The notes beneath the pieces were generated by a model. The model ran no database searches and was not told where the DNA came from. It saw only the letters and a program-made list of their open reading frames with translations. Shown piece after piece: positions 14,678 through 23,341 of a stretch of DNA of 38,943 bases (position 1 is the first letter of the stretch; each line of letters begins with the position of its first letter). Made by a program: the position numbers and the translations under genes. The DNA is from Prevotella sp. (GTDB lineage Bacteria > Bacteroidota > Bacteroidia > Bacteroidales > Bacteroidaceae): positions 1-38,943 of the forward strand of contig JAGBQP010000097.1 in NCBI GenBank assembly GCA_017632825.1, in the 5' to 3' direction.

Positions 14678-17539
14678 ATGACAAACCTATGCCGATACCG
14701 GCTCTTCACATTAACGCTTACAATGGTCGCTGTGTTACAGGTAGCAGCACAGGAAGTGACCGACTTCACATTCTCACATATCGGACACGATGAGGGCATG
14801 TTCAGCCAGCGCGTCTATAGCATCGTTCACACAACTGACCACGCCGTGTGGTGGTCAACGAAGTATGGCGTGGACCGTTACAACGGTGCAACGGTGAAGA
14901 GCTACCGATTGGGGAATACGTCTGTGAGCGACTTCGGCGGCAGAACTATCAAGTTGAAACTGCAACATAACAATGACCATACAGAGACGCTGATAGCCTT
15001 CGACGATAAAGGTTTTTTGTTTGAATATGATGCCACTCTGAATGAATTCAGACTGAAGGTGGAACTCAGAAAGTTATTAGGCAACGAGGCTTTGCTCTAC
15101 GACGTATTGCCAACCAAACAGGGACTATGGTTGGCTACACGCGACGGTATTTACCTGCTACACAACAATGTGCTGACAACAATTATGAAGGGGGTTTATG
15201 CCAACTGCATCATCAGCACAGGTCGTCAACTTCTGTTTGGCACAAAGCAGGGACTTTTGTCCTATCACACAGGAAAGAGCGAACAGAGTGCTGCAAATGC
15301 CAAGGGCAGCGCTATAGGTGCACGGATGCAAGTGGTCGATACGGATGCCGTAGAGTGTGGCTTTTATGACACTATATATAATAAGGTGTGGCTTGGCTGT
15401 TTCCAAGGCTCGGTAAAGACGCTACAACTCAACACCAAAGGTTTCATTGCCGATGCTGCCAAGATGGTAGCTATGAACGGCACATTGAGTCATCCCGTAC
15501 GCAGCATCTGTCCTTATGACGACAAGACCATGCTGGTGGGGGCCGACGGAGCCGGTGTGTGGTGTGTCAACCGCCGTTCTGATGCAGGCAACCGCCATAC
15601 GGGGCGCCTGCTCTTCGACGCCAACGATGGGGCTCACGGCGTGCTTCACGGCAACGGCATCTATGCCGTGCTGGTTGACAGTTGGGGCGACATCATTATG
15701 GGTAGTTACTCGGGCGGTATCGATGTTGCACGCCCTGTGGGTAGTACTCCTGCCATATTCCGCCATGCGCGGGGTGCTGACCAATCACTGCTTAACGACC
15801 GCGTGAACTGCGTAGCACAAATGGCTGACGGCAACATGGTGATGGGGACCGACAATGGTGTGAGTATCTACGACCGTAAATCCAAACAATGGAGACATCT
15901 CTGCCGCGGAGTCGTCATCAACAGCTTCTGCAAGACGCCACACGGAACGTTGCTAGCAGCGACTTACGGTCACGGTGTCTATGAACTAGGCATGGCTGGG
16001 GCACATCAGCTCTACACCGCAGGCAACGGACCGCTAAAGGACAACTATGTGTACAGCCTTTATTACGACAGCGAGGGCAACCTGTGGATGGGTTGCCTGG
16101 AAGGCGACTTGGTACAGGTAAACACCTCTGGATGCAAGTACTACAAGCTAAATAACGTGCACGACATCACTCAACTGCCTGACGGTCGGATTGCTGTGGG
16201 CACAGCCTATGGTCTGTGGACGGTAGAGTCGCAGACAGGCGAGGTGAGACAAATGGACTATCGACAACAGCGTGACGAGAGCGTCAATCTCTTTGTAACA
16301 ACACTCATGACCAACGACAAGGAGCTTTGGATAGGTACCGACGGAGGCGGTGTCTATATACTCGAGCTCAAGAAGAACCAAACAAAGCGCATCAGCAGCG
16401 CTGATGGACTGCCATCGGACTACATCAGCAGCATACACCGCGACAAATTGGGACACATCATGATAGCCACAGAGCGCGGTTTGTCCTATGTGAGCCAACA
16501 AACAACGCCATGCAAGGTGGTGGACGTGAACTACTGCTACGGATTGAGCCGCGAATACAGCGAAGGGGCCGTGTGCAACCTGACCGATGGTAACATGCTC
16601 TACGGCAGCACAACAGGAGCGTTGGTGGTCAATCCTAACAACATTCAACCCATTAACTATATCGCACGACTCAAGTTACAGGGCGTCAGCTGTAAAGAAG
16701 ATGATAGCGAAGCGTTCCGTAAGCACGTTAGTCACATGCTTCATGACGGGTATCTTAAACTAACATACGACCAACGTACGTTCGACTTGCACTTCGAAGC
16801 CATCAATCTGCGTAACCAATACGATATAGAATACCAATACCAGGTGGGGCGGAATGGGCAGTGGAGCACACCCAGCGACCAAGCCGTTATACGGTTTTCA
16901 AACTTGGAACCAGGAAAGCATCTGTTGCGACTGCGTTGCGTCAGTCGAAGTTCAGGCACAGTACTCGACGAGATTTTGTTCAACATACAAATCGGTCAGC
17001 CCTGGTGGAATTCATGGTGGATGTGGTTAGTATATATCGGACTGGTGGTTCTCGCCTTTTGGTGTGCCTGGCGCATTTATGGCCTACACACAAAATACAT
17101 GCGTTTGGTGGTAGGCTATTCTGAACTGCAGGCTAAGACCGAGGAGACAGAGACGCCTGCGTCCGAACAGACCACAGGCACTCTGGACAATAACAACAAA
17201 ATGGCTGTAGAACAGAATAACGATGATGGCGGCAAGCTGTTTGTAGAACAGACTACTCGCCACGTGCTGAACCATCTGACCGACTCATCTTTCGGAATCG
17301 ATGACCTGTGCCGAGAGATGGCCATGAGTCGTACTCTGTTTTATGTCCGTTTGAAGTCTTACACCGGACAGTCGCCACAGGACTTCGTCCGCATCATACG
17401 TTTGGAACGTGCAGCCGCCATTTTGTCAAGTGGACGCTCGGTTAGCGAAGCAGCAGCGCTGACAGGATTCGACAATCCCAAGTACTTCAGTACCGTCTTC
17501 AAGAAATATTTCGGAACATCACCCTCGAAGTACTGCTGA
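14678..17539 (+). CDS. SusR-like membrane regulator: periplasmic propeller, Y_Y_Y domain, TM helix, AraC HTH
   Basis: This 953-residue protein starts with a signal peptide or anchor (residues 1-25, ending VAAQ). Residues about 30-680 are the beta-propeller built of two-component-regulator propeller repeats (for example NLWMGCLEGDL, ELWIGTDGGGVY). The Y_Y_Y domain is at about 690-772, one transmembrane helix at about 778-797, a linker with no recognisable kinase, and an AraC-type DNA-binding domain at about 860-953 (IDDLCREMAMSRTLFYVRL, ALTGFDNPKYFSTVFKKYFG). Hybrid two-component systems have histidine kinase and receiver domains between helix and HTH, but here they are absent. It probably senses a beta-gluco-oligosaccharide in the periplasm and switches on the GH5-phosphorylase-symporter operon that follows. 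An array of AGGTTTGA-type repeats begins 3 bp after its stop codon. Confidence 0.9.
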   Translation: MTNLCRYRLFTLTLTMVAVLQVAAQEVTDFTFSHIGHDEGMFSQRVYSIVHTTDHAVWWSTKYGVDRYNGATVKSYRLGNTSVSDFGGRTIKLKLQHNNDHTETLIAFDDKGFLFEYDATLNEFRLKVELRKLLGNEALLYDVLPTKQGLWLATRDGIYLLHNNVLTTIMKGVYANCIISTGRQLLFGTKQGLLSYHTGKSEQSAANAKGSAIGARMQVVDTDAVECGFYDTIYNKVWLGCFQGSVKTLQLNTKGFIADAAKMVAMNGTLSHPVRSICPYDDKTMLVGADGAGVWCVNRRSDAGNRHTGRLLFDANDGAHGVLHGNGIYAVLVDSWGDIIMGSYSGGIDVARPVGSTPAIFRHARGADQSLLNDRVNCVAQMADGNMVMGTDNGVSIYDRKSKQWRHLCRGVVINSFCKTPHGTLLAATYGHGVYELGMAGAHQLYTAGNGPLKDNYVYSLYYDSEGNLWMGCLEGDLVQVNTSGCKYYKLNNVHDITQLPDGRIAVGTAYGLWTVESQTGEVRQMDYRQQRDESVNLFVTTLMTNDKELWIGTDGGGVYILELKKNQTKRISSADGLPSDYISSIHRDKLGHIMIATERGLSYVSQQTTPCKVVDVNYCYGLSREYSEGAVCNLTDGNMLYGSTTGALVVNPNNIQPINYIARLKLQGVSCKEDDSEAFRKHVSHMLHDGYLKLTYDQRTFDLHFEAINLRNQYDIEYQYQVGRNGQWSTPSDQAVIRFSNLEPGKHLLRLRCVSRSSGTVLDEILFNIQIGQPWWNSWWMWLVYIGLVVLAFWCAWRIYGLHTKYMRLVVGYSELQAKTEETETPASEQTTGTLDNNNKMAVEQNNDDGGKLFVEQTTRHVLNHLTDSSFGIDDLCREMAMSRTLFYVRLKSYTGQSPQDFVRIIRLERAAAILSSGRSVSEAAALTGFDNPKYFSTVFKKYFGTSPSKYC

Positions 17540-17542
17540 ACA

Positions 17543-17622
17543 AAGGTTTGATTTCTATCATACAAGGTTTGATTTCTGACATTTTCAGGTTTTCAAACCA
17601 TGTTTTGTATGCAGTCAAACCC
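17543..17622. promoter_or_regulatory. Phased AGGTTTGA operator array upstream of the glucanase operon
   Basis: AAGGTTTGATTTCT occurs at 17543-17556 and again at 17564-17577. A third AGGTTT starts at 17587 within the palindrome GGTTTTCAAACC (17588-17599), and an inverted copy TCAAACCC lies at 17615-17622. The direct copies are 21 and 22 bp apart, about two helical turns, and the inverted copy covers the position of the missing -33 element. This fits binding of the AraC-type regulator encoded immediately upstream. Confidence 0.65.
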
Positions 17623-17641
17623 AATATATTAACATATCGCC

Positions 17642-17650
17642 TATCTTTGC
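17642..17650 (+). promoter_or_regulatory. Promoter -7 element of the glucanase operon
   Basis: TATCTTTGC is a perfect -7 element, 29 bp before the GH5 start at 17680. No TTTG lies 19-22 bp upstream, as expected for a promoter that needs an activator. Confidence 0.75.
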
Positions 17651-17679
17651 AGCCAAAATCAATAACTGAATCAAAAACA

Positions 17680-18816
17680 ATGAGAAAAACTATTCTGATT
17701 CTGGCGGCAATAGCCATGACGATGTGGGCATTTTACGTTTACCCTAGTCAGGCGGCTACCAACCAAGTGAATGACTTCTGCATTAAGAAAGGTACGAACG
17801 TGAGCCACTGGCTTTCGCAGTCAGAGGAACGTGGCGAACAGCGCAGGACTCACATCGGGGAGGCCGACTTTGCACGGCTGGACAGCCTGGGCTTTGACTT
17901 TGTACGGCTGCCCATAGATGAGGTGCAGTTCTGGGACGAAGCTGGCAACCAGCTGCCTGAAGCGTGGCAACTGCTGAAAAAGGCGCTCGACTGGGCTACC
18001 AAACACCACCTGCGCACCATAGTGGACCTGCACACCATACGTACACACCACTTTAACGCCGTGAACGAGGGCAACGGCAGCGCCAACACGCTGTTTACAT
18101 CGGAGAAGGCACAACAAGGACTTATTAATATGTGGTACCAGCTGTCGGACGTGCTGAAGGGTTACAGCAACGACTCCGTGGCTTACGAACTGATGAACGA
18201 GCCGGTGGCCGATGACCATGATCAATGGAACCGGCTGGTGGCCAAGGTACACAGAGCGCTGCGAGGGCGCGAGCCGCAGCGCACGCTAGTCATAGGATCA
18301 AACAGGTGGCAGGGCTACGAAACCATGAAACACCTGAAGGTGCCAAAGGGGGACAGAAACATTATTCTCTCATTCCACTACTACAATCCCATGATTCTGA
18401 CGCACTACGGCGCTCACTGGACACCTGTGGGCAAGTATAGGGGCAAGGTGAACTACCCAGGGATACTGGTAACAGAAGAGGATTACCAGGCTGCTCCTGA
18501 CGGAGTAAAGGAAATACTGGACAACGGCCAATACGCCACCCGGGTGTGGAACATCGACCGAATACGAGCTGACTTCAAGGACGCCATCGGCGTTGCTAAG
18601 CAGTATGGACTACAATTATTCTGCGGAGAATGGGGCGTCTATGAGCCTGTGAACAGGGAACTGGCCTACCGTTGGACAGGGGATATGCTGACGGTCTTCA
18701 AGGAAGCGGGAATCGCATGGGCCACGTGGTGCTATGATGCCGACTTCGGCTTCTGGGACCAGAAAAAGAACGACTTCAAGGATAAAAGACTTGTGGAAAT
18801 GCTGATAAATGAGTAG
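17680..18816 (+). CDS. GH5-family endo-beta-glucanase, secreted
   Basis: The preferred start is ATG 17680 (378 residues), because a signal peptide follows at once ([20 protein letters not shown], cleavage after SQA) and the promoter element lies just upstream; the frame is open further 5' but through the operator. The GH5 barrel shows the acid/base Glu174 in YELMNEP and the nucleophile Glu317 in FCGEWGVY. Other family marks are [18 protein letters not shown] and SFHYYNP. It should hydrolyse beta-1,4-glucan or cello-oligosaccharides in the periplasm or outside. There is no carbohydrate-binding module. It overlaps the cellobiose phosphorylase frame by 8 bp, so translation is coupled. The GH5 subfamily and exact substrate (glucan or mannan) are not fixed by sequence alone; the phosphorylase points to cello-oligosaccharides. 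Confidence 0.9.
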   Translation: MRKTILILAAIAMTMWAFYVYPSQAATNQVNDFCIKKGTNVSHWLSQSEERGEQRRTHIGEADFARLDSLGFDFVRLPIDEVQFWDEAGNQLPEAWQLLKKALDWATKHHLRTIVDLHTIRTHHFNAVNEGNGSANTLFTSEKAQQGLINMWYQLSDVLKGYSNDSVAYELMNEPVADDHDQWNRLVAKVHRALRGREPQRTLVIGSNRWQGYETMKHLKVPKGDRNIILSFHYYNPMILTHYGAHWTPVGKYRGKVNYPGILVTEEDYQAAPDGVKEILDNGQYATRVWNIDRIRADFKDAIGVAKQYGLQLFCGEWGVYEPVNRELAYRWTGDMLTVFKEAGIAWATWCYDADFGFWDQKKNDFKDKRLVEMLINE

Positions 18817-21367
18817 TGGAAATATGAAAAGATATGGCTATTTCGACGACGAAAACCGTGAGTACGTCATTACCGACCCTGCCACACCGATGCCCTGGAT
18901 TAACTATCTGGGCAACGAGGACTTCTTTGGGCTGATATCGAACACGGCTGGGGGGTACTGTTTTTATAAGGATGCTAAGTTCAGACGCATCACCCGATAC
19001 CGCTACAACGGCGTGCCAATGGACAACGGGGGGCGATACTTCTACATAAACGACGGGGGAACCGTCTGGAACCCGGGCTGGAAGCCGTGCCGCACACCGC
19101 TGGACAGCTATGAGTGCAGGCACGGCATGGGGTACACACGCATCACGGGCAGTAAAAATGGCGTGGTGGCGTCGGTGCTATGCTTCGTGCCACTGAACAC
19201 ATGGGCCGAGGTGCAGAAACTGACGCTGTACAACACTACTGACGGGCGGAAAAGTTTGAGGCTCTTCTCGCTGACGGAATGGTGTCTATGGAATGCGGCT
19301 ACCGACATGGAAAACTTTCAGCGCAACTGGTCGACTGGCGAGATTGAGGTAGAGGGGAGCACCATCTACCACAAGACAGAGTACAAGGAGCGCCGCAATC
19401 ACTATGCCTTCTACGCCGTAACAAACGCCGACATTCAGGGATTCGACACCGACCGCGAGGCGTTCGTAGGGCTCTACAACGAGTTCTCGGATCCGCAGTG
19501 CGTGGTCGAAGGTCGCTCGCGGCAGTCGGTGGCTCACGGCTGGAGCCCTATAGCCTCGCACATGCTGGAGGCGGAACTGGAGCCTGGCGAAAGGAGAGAC
19601 TACATATTTCTGCTGGGCTATGTGGAGAATGCCGAAAGCGAGAAGTTCTCGGCTGAAGACATAAAGCGTAAGCAACAGGGAGAGATTATTACGTCTCAGG
19701 ATAACGATGTGACACTTGTCAACAAGCTGAAAGCCCACGAGCTCACAGCTCGCTTCTCGACGGTAGCAGCTGTAGATGACGCCTTCGACGAGCTGCGCAG
19801 CATGTGGGACGGCTTGTTGGACAAGTTCACGGTGAAGAGCAGCGACGAACGGCTGAACAGAATGGTAAACGTGTGGAACCAGTATCAGTGCATGGTGACG
19901 TTCAACTTCTCGCGGTCGGCGAGCTACTTCGAAAGTGGCGTGGGACGCGGCATGGGGTTCAGAGACTCTAACCAGGACTTGCTGGGGTTTGTGCACCAGG
20001 TGCCCAGCAGGGCTCGGCAGCGCATCATCGACATAGCTTCTACACAGCTAGCTGACGGGGGGTGCTATCACCAGTACCAGCCGCTGACGAAACGGGGTAA
20101 CAACGACATAGGCAGTGGCTTCAACGACGACCCGTGCTGGCTTGTCTTCGGTACCGTAGCCTACGTCAAGGAGACAGGCGACTACGGCATACTCAGCGAA
20201 ATGGTGCCGTTTGACAACCTGAGGGGGTCGGAGGTGACGCTGATGGAGCACTTACGCCGCAGCGTGGGCCACGTGGTAGAGAATCGCGGACCGCACGGGC
20301 TGCCACTGATAGGACGTGCCGACTGGAATGACTGTCTGAACCTGAACTGCTTCTCGACGAATCCCGACGAGTCGTTCCAGACAACCGAGAACAGGACTGA
20401 GGGGTCGCAGGCTGAGTCGCTGATGATAGCGGGTCTGTTTGTCTTCACTGGTAGGTTATACGTGGAGCTTTGCGAGAAGATGGAGGCTATAAGAAGCGAA
20501 AAGGGCGAAGAGGGTATTGACGCAGAGCTCAGAGGGTTCGACTTTGCCGAGGAAGCGAACTGCACCCAACGCCACATAGACGACATGACTGAAGCGGTGA
20601 AACGGCACGGATGGGACGGTGAGTGGTTTCTGCGTGCCTACGACTTCTACGGCAGGAAGATAGGGTCCAAGGAGAATGACGAGGGTAAGATTTTCATAGA
20701 GTCGCAGGGCTTCTGCACCATGGCGGCCATAGGTCGTGAAGAGGGCATGGTGGAAAAGGCGCTCGACGCATGCAAACGCCACCTGGATTGCGAGCATGGC
20801 ATGGTGCTGAACAGTCCGGCCTTCACGACTTACCGCATAGAGTTGGGCGAGATTTCGAGCTATCCGGCTGGGTACAAGGAGAATGGGGGCGTTTTCTGCC
20901 ACAACAACCCGTGGGTGATTATTGGCGAAACGGTGGCCCGACGTGGCAACGACGCCTGGGAACACTACATCAAGATTTGCCCGGCATGGATAACGGACCA
21001 GCAGCGACACAAGGTGGAGCCCTACGTTTACTGCCAAATGGTGGCTGGCAAAGAGGCTGCACTGCCCGGCGAAGGCAAGAACTCATGGCTCACAGGTACG
21101 GCGGCATGGAACTGGCTGGCGGTCACACAATACATTCTTGGCATAAGACCGACCTACGACGGACTGGTGATTGACCCGTGTATTCCGGCATGGCTGAGGG
21201 AATATACCGTCAAGCGCAAATGGCGTGATGCCGTGTTTGAGATTAACATTCACAATCCTCATGGCAAAGAGAGTGGCGTAAGCAGTATGACTCTCGACGG
21301 TGAGCCCATGGAAACAAACATGGTACCGGCTACTACCGGCAGCCATATAATAGAAGTAATCATGTAA
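18809..21367 (+). CDS. Cellobiose phosphorylase (GH94)
   Basis: This enzyme splits cellobiose with phosphate into alpha-glucose 1-phosphate and glucose, in the cytoplasm. It has 852 residues from ATG 18809; ATG 18824 is an alternative that begins [10 protein letters not shown], as known cellobiose phosphorylases do. Near-universal segments of the family are present: [62 protein letters not shown], and [10 protein letters not shown] with the catalytic acid Asp508. [30 protein letters not shown] and [11 protein letters not shown] follow near the end. There is no signal peptide. Phosphorolysis saves one ATP per disaccharide. It lies between the GH5 gene (8-bp overlap) and the symporter gene (4-bp gap). 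Confidence 0.96.
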   Translation: MSSGNMKRYGYFDDENREYVITDPATPMPWINYLGNEDFFGLISNTAGGYCFYKDAKFRRITRYRYNGVPMDNGGRYFYINDGGTVWNPGWKPCRTPLDSYECRHGMGYTRITGSKNGVVASVLCFVPLNTWAEVQKLTLYNTTDGRKSLRLFSLTEWCLWNAATDMENFQRNWSTGEIEVEGSTIYHKTEYKERRNHYAFYAVTNADIQGFDTDREAFVGLYNEFSDPQCVVEGRSRQSVAHGWSPIASHMLEAELEPGERRDYIFLLGYVENAESEKFSAEDIKRKQQGEIITSQDNDVTLVNKLKAHELTARFSTVAAVDDAFDELRSMWDGLLDKFTVKSSDERLNRMVNVWNQYQCMVTFNFSRSASYFESGVGRGMGFRDSNQDLLGFVHQVPSRARQRIIDIASTQLADGGCYHQYQPLTKRGNNDIGSGFNDDPCWLVFGTVAYVKETGDYGILSEMVPFDNLRGSEVTLMEHLRRSVGHVVENRGPHGLPLIGRADWNDCLNLNCFSTNPDESFQTTENRTEGSQAESLMIAGLFVFTGRLYVELCEKMEAIRSEKGEEGIDAELRGFDFAEEANCTQRHIDDMTEAVKRHGWDGEWFLRAYDFYGRKIGSKENDEGKIFIESQGFCTMAAIGREEGMVEKALDACKRHLDCEHGMVLNSPAFTTYRIELGEISSYPAGYKENGGVFCHNNPWVIIGETVARRGNDAWEHYIKICPAWITDQQRHKVEPYVYCQMVAGKEAALPGEGKNSWLTGTAAWNWLAVTQYILGIRPTYDGLVIDPCIPAWLREYTVKRKWRDAVFEINIHNPHGKESGVSSMTLDGEPMETNMVPATTGSHIIEVIM

Positions 21368-21371
21368 GTCT

Positions 21372-22769
21372 ATGGCTAAAGTTAGTGAAAAAATAGGTTA
21401 CGGAATGGGCGATATGTCCAGTTCGATGTTCTGGAAGATTTTCTCGTACTATCTGCCCATTTTCTACAGCGACGTGTTCCAACTGTCCCTGACACAGACG
21501 GCTACCCTGATGTTTGTCACCCGTATATGGGATACCGTCAGCGACCCCATGATGGGCATCATTGCCGACCGTACGGAGACGCGTTGGGGCAAGTATCGTC
21601 CGTACCTGCTATGGTTTGCCGCGCCCTTTGCCTTGGCAGGCATCTTGCTGTTCACCACACCTGACTGGGACAATAGCGGCAGACTGGTTTATGCCTACAT
21701 CACCTATATCCTGATGATGACCGTCTATACGGGAATCAATGTGCCTTACGCATCGATGCTGGGGGTGATAACAGCCGACTCGCAAGAAAAGACGGTATTC
21801 TCAAGCTACCGCATGTTCTTCGCCTACGGAGGCTCTTTCATCGCCCTGTTTGCCTGGGAACCGCTATGCAGTTTCTTTAAGCAATACCAGCCTCTATGCC
21901 CTGTCACCAGTGAAGCCGATGCCTGGCAGGGGGCCATGATAATCATAGCAACGATGTGTCTGCTGCTGTTCATAGGCAGTTTCCTGCTAACGCATGAGCA
22001 CGTCAAGGTAAGCCGTACCGGTGCACTGGCAGGCGACCTGCTGGCGCTGCTGAAGAACGTGCCGTGGTGGATTATCACAGGAGCGGCCCTCTGCACAAAT
22101 CTTTTTAATACTGTGCGTGGAGCTACTGTGGCCTATTACTTCAAATACTATATCGGCGAGAATGTGCATGTGGACTTAGGCGTAACAGGATTTCTCTTCT
22201 TTGCAGGGCTATTCCTGGCTGTAGGCGAGGTTTGCAACATGGTGGGCGTGGTGAGCGCTGTACCCTTAAGCCGATGGCTGGGCAAAAAAACAACGTTTGT
22301 GGTGTCTGCATTGGCACTGGCAGGGTTAAGCATTGTCTTTTTCTATATGCCACTCAGCAATGCAGGTTTCATCATGATGCTACTGCTGCAGGTGGTTATA
22401 AGCATCTTTACGGGCATTGTTAGCCCGCTGGTGTGGAGTATGTACGCCGATGTGTCTGACTACAGCACGGCTCAACACGGTACGGCATCAACGGCACTTA
22501 TTTTCTCAAGCGGTTCGATGGCCCAGAAGTTTGGCGGCGCTATTGCCGGCTCAGCCGTTCTATTGTTGTTCGATGCTTTCGGACTGGTACCCAATGCAGC
22601 CTCACTGCCCGACAGCGCGGTTTTTGGCATGAAACTCGCCATGAGCTACATACCCGCAGCCATCGCACTGGCAGAGGTGGCTATACTATTCTTCTATCCG
22701 CTGACGACGGCAAGGATGAAGGAAATCAATGAACAGCTGAAGGCGAACACCAAAGATACACTGAAATAA
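21372..22769 (+). CDS. GPH-family (MelB-like) sugar:cation symporter
   Basis: This 465-residue protein has about twelve hydrophobic segments and the hallmarks of the glycoside-pentoside-hexuronide family: KIGYGMGDMSSSMFW at the start, TRIWDTVSDPMMGIIADRTETRWGKYRPY in the first cytoplasmic loop (residues about 50-78), and YADVSDYSTAQHGT near residues 360-375. It should import a disaccharide or short oligosaccharide across the inner membrane. As the third gene of the operon, 4 bp after cellobiose phosphorylase, its likely substrate is cellobiose or cellodextrin produced by the GH5 enzyme. A terminator-like hairpin lies 150 bp downstream. Confidence 0.93.
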   Translation: MAKVSEKIGYGMGDMSSSMFWKIFSYYLPIFYSDVFQLSLTQTATLMFVTRIWDTVSDPMMGIIADRTETRWGKYRPYLLWFAAPFALAGILLFTTPDWDNSGRLVYAYITYILMMTVYTGINVPYASMLGVITADSQEKTVFSSYRMFFAYGGSFIALFAWEPLCSFFKQYQPLCPVTSEADAWQGAMIIIATMCLLLFIGSFLLTHEHVKVSRTGALAGDLLALLKNVPWWIITGAALCTNLFNTVRGATVAYYFKYYIGENVHVDLGVTGFLFFAGLFLAVGEVCNMVGVVSAVPLSRWLGKKTTFVVSALALAGLSIVFFYMPLSNAGFIMMLLLQVVISIFTGIVSPLVWSMYADVSDYSTAQHGTASTALIFSSGSMAQKFGGAIAGSAVLLLFDAFGLVPNAASLPDSAVFGMKLAMSYIPAAIALAEVAILFFYPLTTARMKEINEQLKANTKDTLK

Positions 22770-22787
22770 ACAAAAGCTAAAAATATG

Positions 22788-22888
22788 ACTGATAATGCAA
22801 GAGGAAACACAAAACTAAACAACTGATGATGCACAGGAAACACAAAACTAAATGACTGATGTTACAGAAAGAACTAAAAAACTAATGG
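22788..22888. repeat. Three imperfect 33-34-bp tandem repeats
   Basis: Units begin at 22788, 22822 and 22855. The first two share 18 identical bases (22802-22819 and 22835-22852); the third is degenerate. All begin ACTGAT. The repeats create three very short frames chained by overlapping stop/start signals (22785-22826, 22826-22855, 22852-22893), which are probably accidental. Confidence 0.7.
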
Positions 22889-22919
22889 CATGATCAACAC
22901 TTTAAACCTTAATTCATTC

Positions 22920-22957
22920 CCCCGCTTCCGTACCGACTATGACGGGAGCGGGGTTTA
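22920..22957 (+). terminator. Terminator hairpin after the glucanase operon
   Basis: CCCCGCTTCCGT (22920-22931) pairs with ACGGGAGCGGGG (22942-22953) over 12 bp with one G-T pair and a 10-nt loop, followed by TTTAT. The stem is very stable; the U-run is short. Confidence 0.7.
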
Positions 22958-23216
22958 TCTGTGAATCTCCCCTCCCCCCAAAAAATCTTAATAAAAAATA
23001 TTGTCTTCGTTTTTTTTGCTAAGTACAACAGAATGTCCACAAAACTGTTATTATGCAGGGAACTTAGTATAAACCAAGAATAGTTTTTCTGAGGAAAATG
23101 GGTAGAGCATACAAAAAACAGGTGGAAAATGTGTGAAAAAGGGTAGAAAAATCGTGAATTATCATTTTTTCAACCATAAATAATGAATAATCGACCTGTG
23201 AATTGCAAAAAGAAAC

Positions 23217-23225
23217 TATCTTTGC
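23217..23225 (+). promoter_or_regulatory. Promoter -7 element of a candidate small RNA
   Basis: TATCTTTGC is a perfect TAnnTTTGC element with no coding frame after it. The upstream stretch 22958-23216 is AT-rich and gene-free; it holds GGAAAATG twice (23093-23100, 23124-23131) and GGGTAGA twice (23100-23106, 23141-23147) but no clear -33. Confidence 0.55.
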
Positions 23226-23229
23226 ACCA

Positions 23230-23318
23230 GAATGATTTTTAATGGTTAAGGTTTATGGTTGATTAATTTAGTTTTTAAAGTATTAAAAAAAGCCTCGCTG
23301 TGAAGCGCGGCTTTTTTT
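23230..23318 (+). ncRNA. Candidate small RNA of about 90 nt
   Basis: The stretch begins just after a perfect -7 element and ends at a strong intrinsic terminator. It contains no frame longer than a few codons (an ATG at 23233 reaches a stop after five codons). It lies between the end of the glucanase operon and the convergent fucP gene. The 3' end of the minus-strand fucP transcript could also overlap it. No known RNA family is recognised. Confidence 0.4.
23285..23318. terminator. Bidirectional intrinsic terminator
   Basis: Seven A, then GCCTCGC, loop TGTGAA, GCGCGGC, then seven T. The stem has one T/C mismatch, and the A and T runs extend it. It can end the candidate small RNA on the plus strand and fucP (stop 24 bp away) on the minus strand. 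Confidence 0.9.
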
Positions 23319-23341
23319 GTTATCGGCAAGCTAAGATGTCA

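Noticed and set aside
17548..17679. Extended N-terminus of the GH5 protein
   Set aside because: It would translate the operator array and promoter; the signal peptide begins at 17680.
19286..19996. 236-codon minus-strand frame opposite cellobiose phosphorylase
   Set aside because: The plus-strand gene is conserved across this entire stretch, and no promoter or domain supports the antisense frame.
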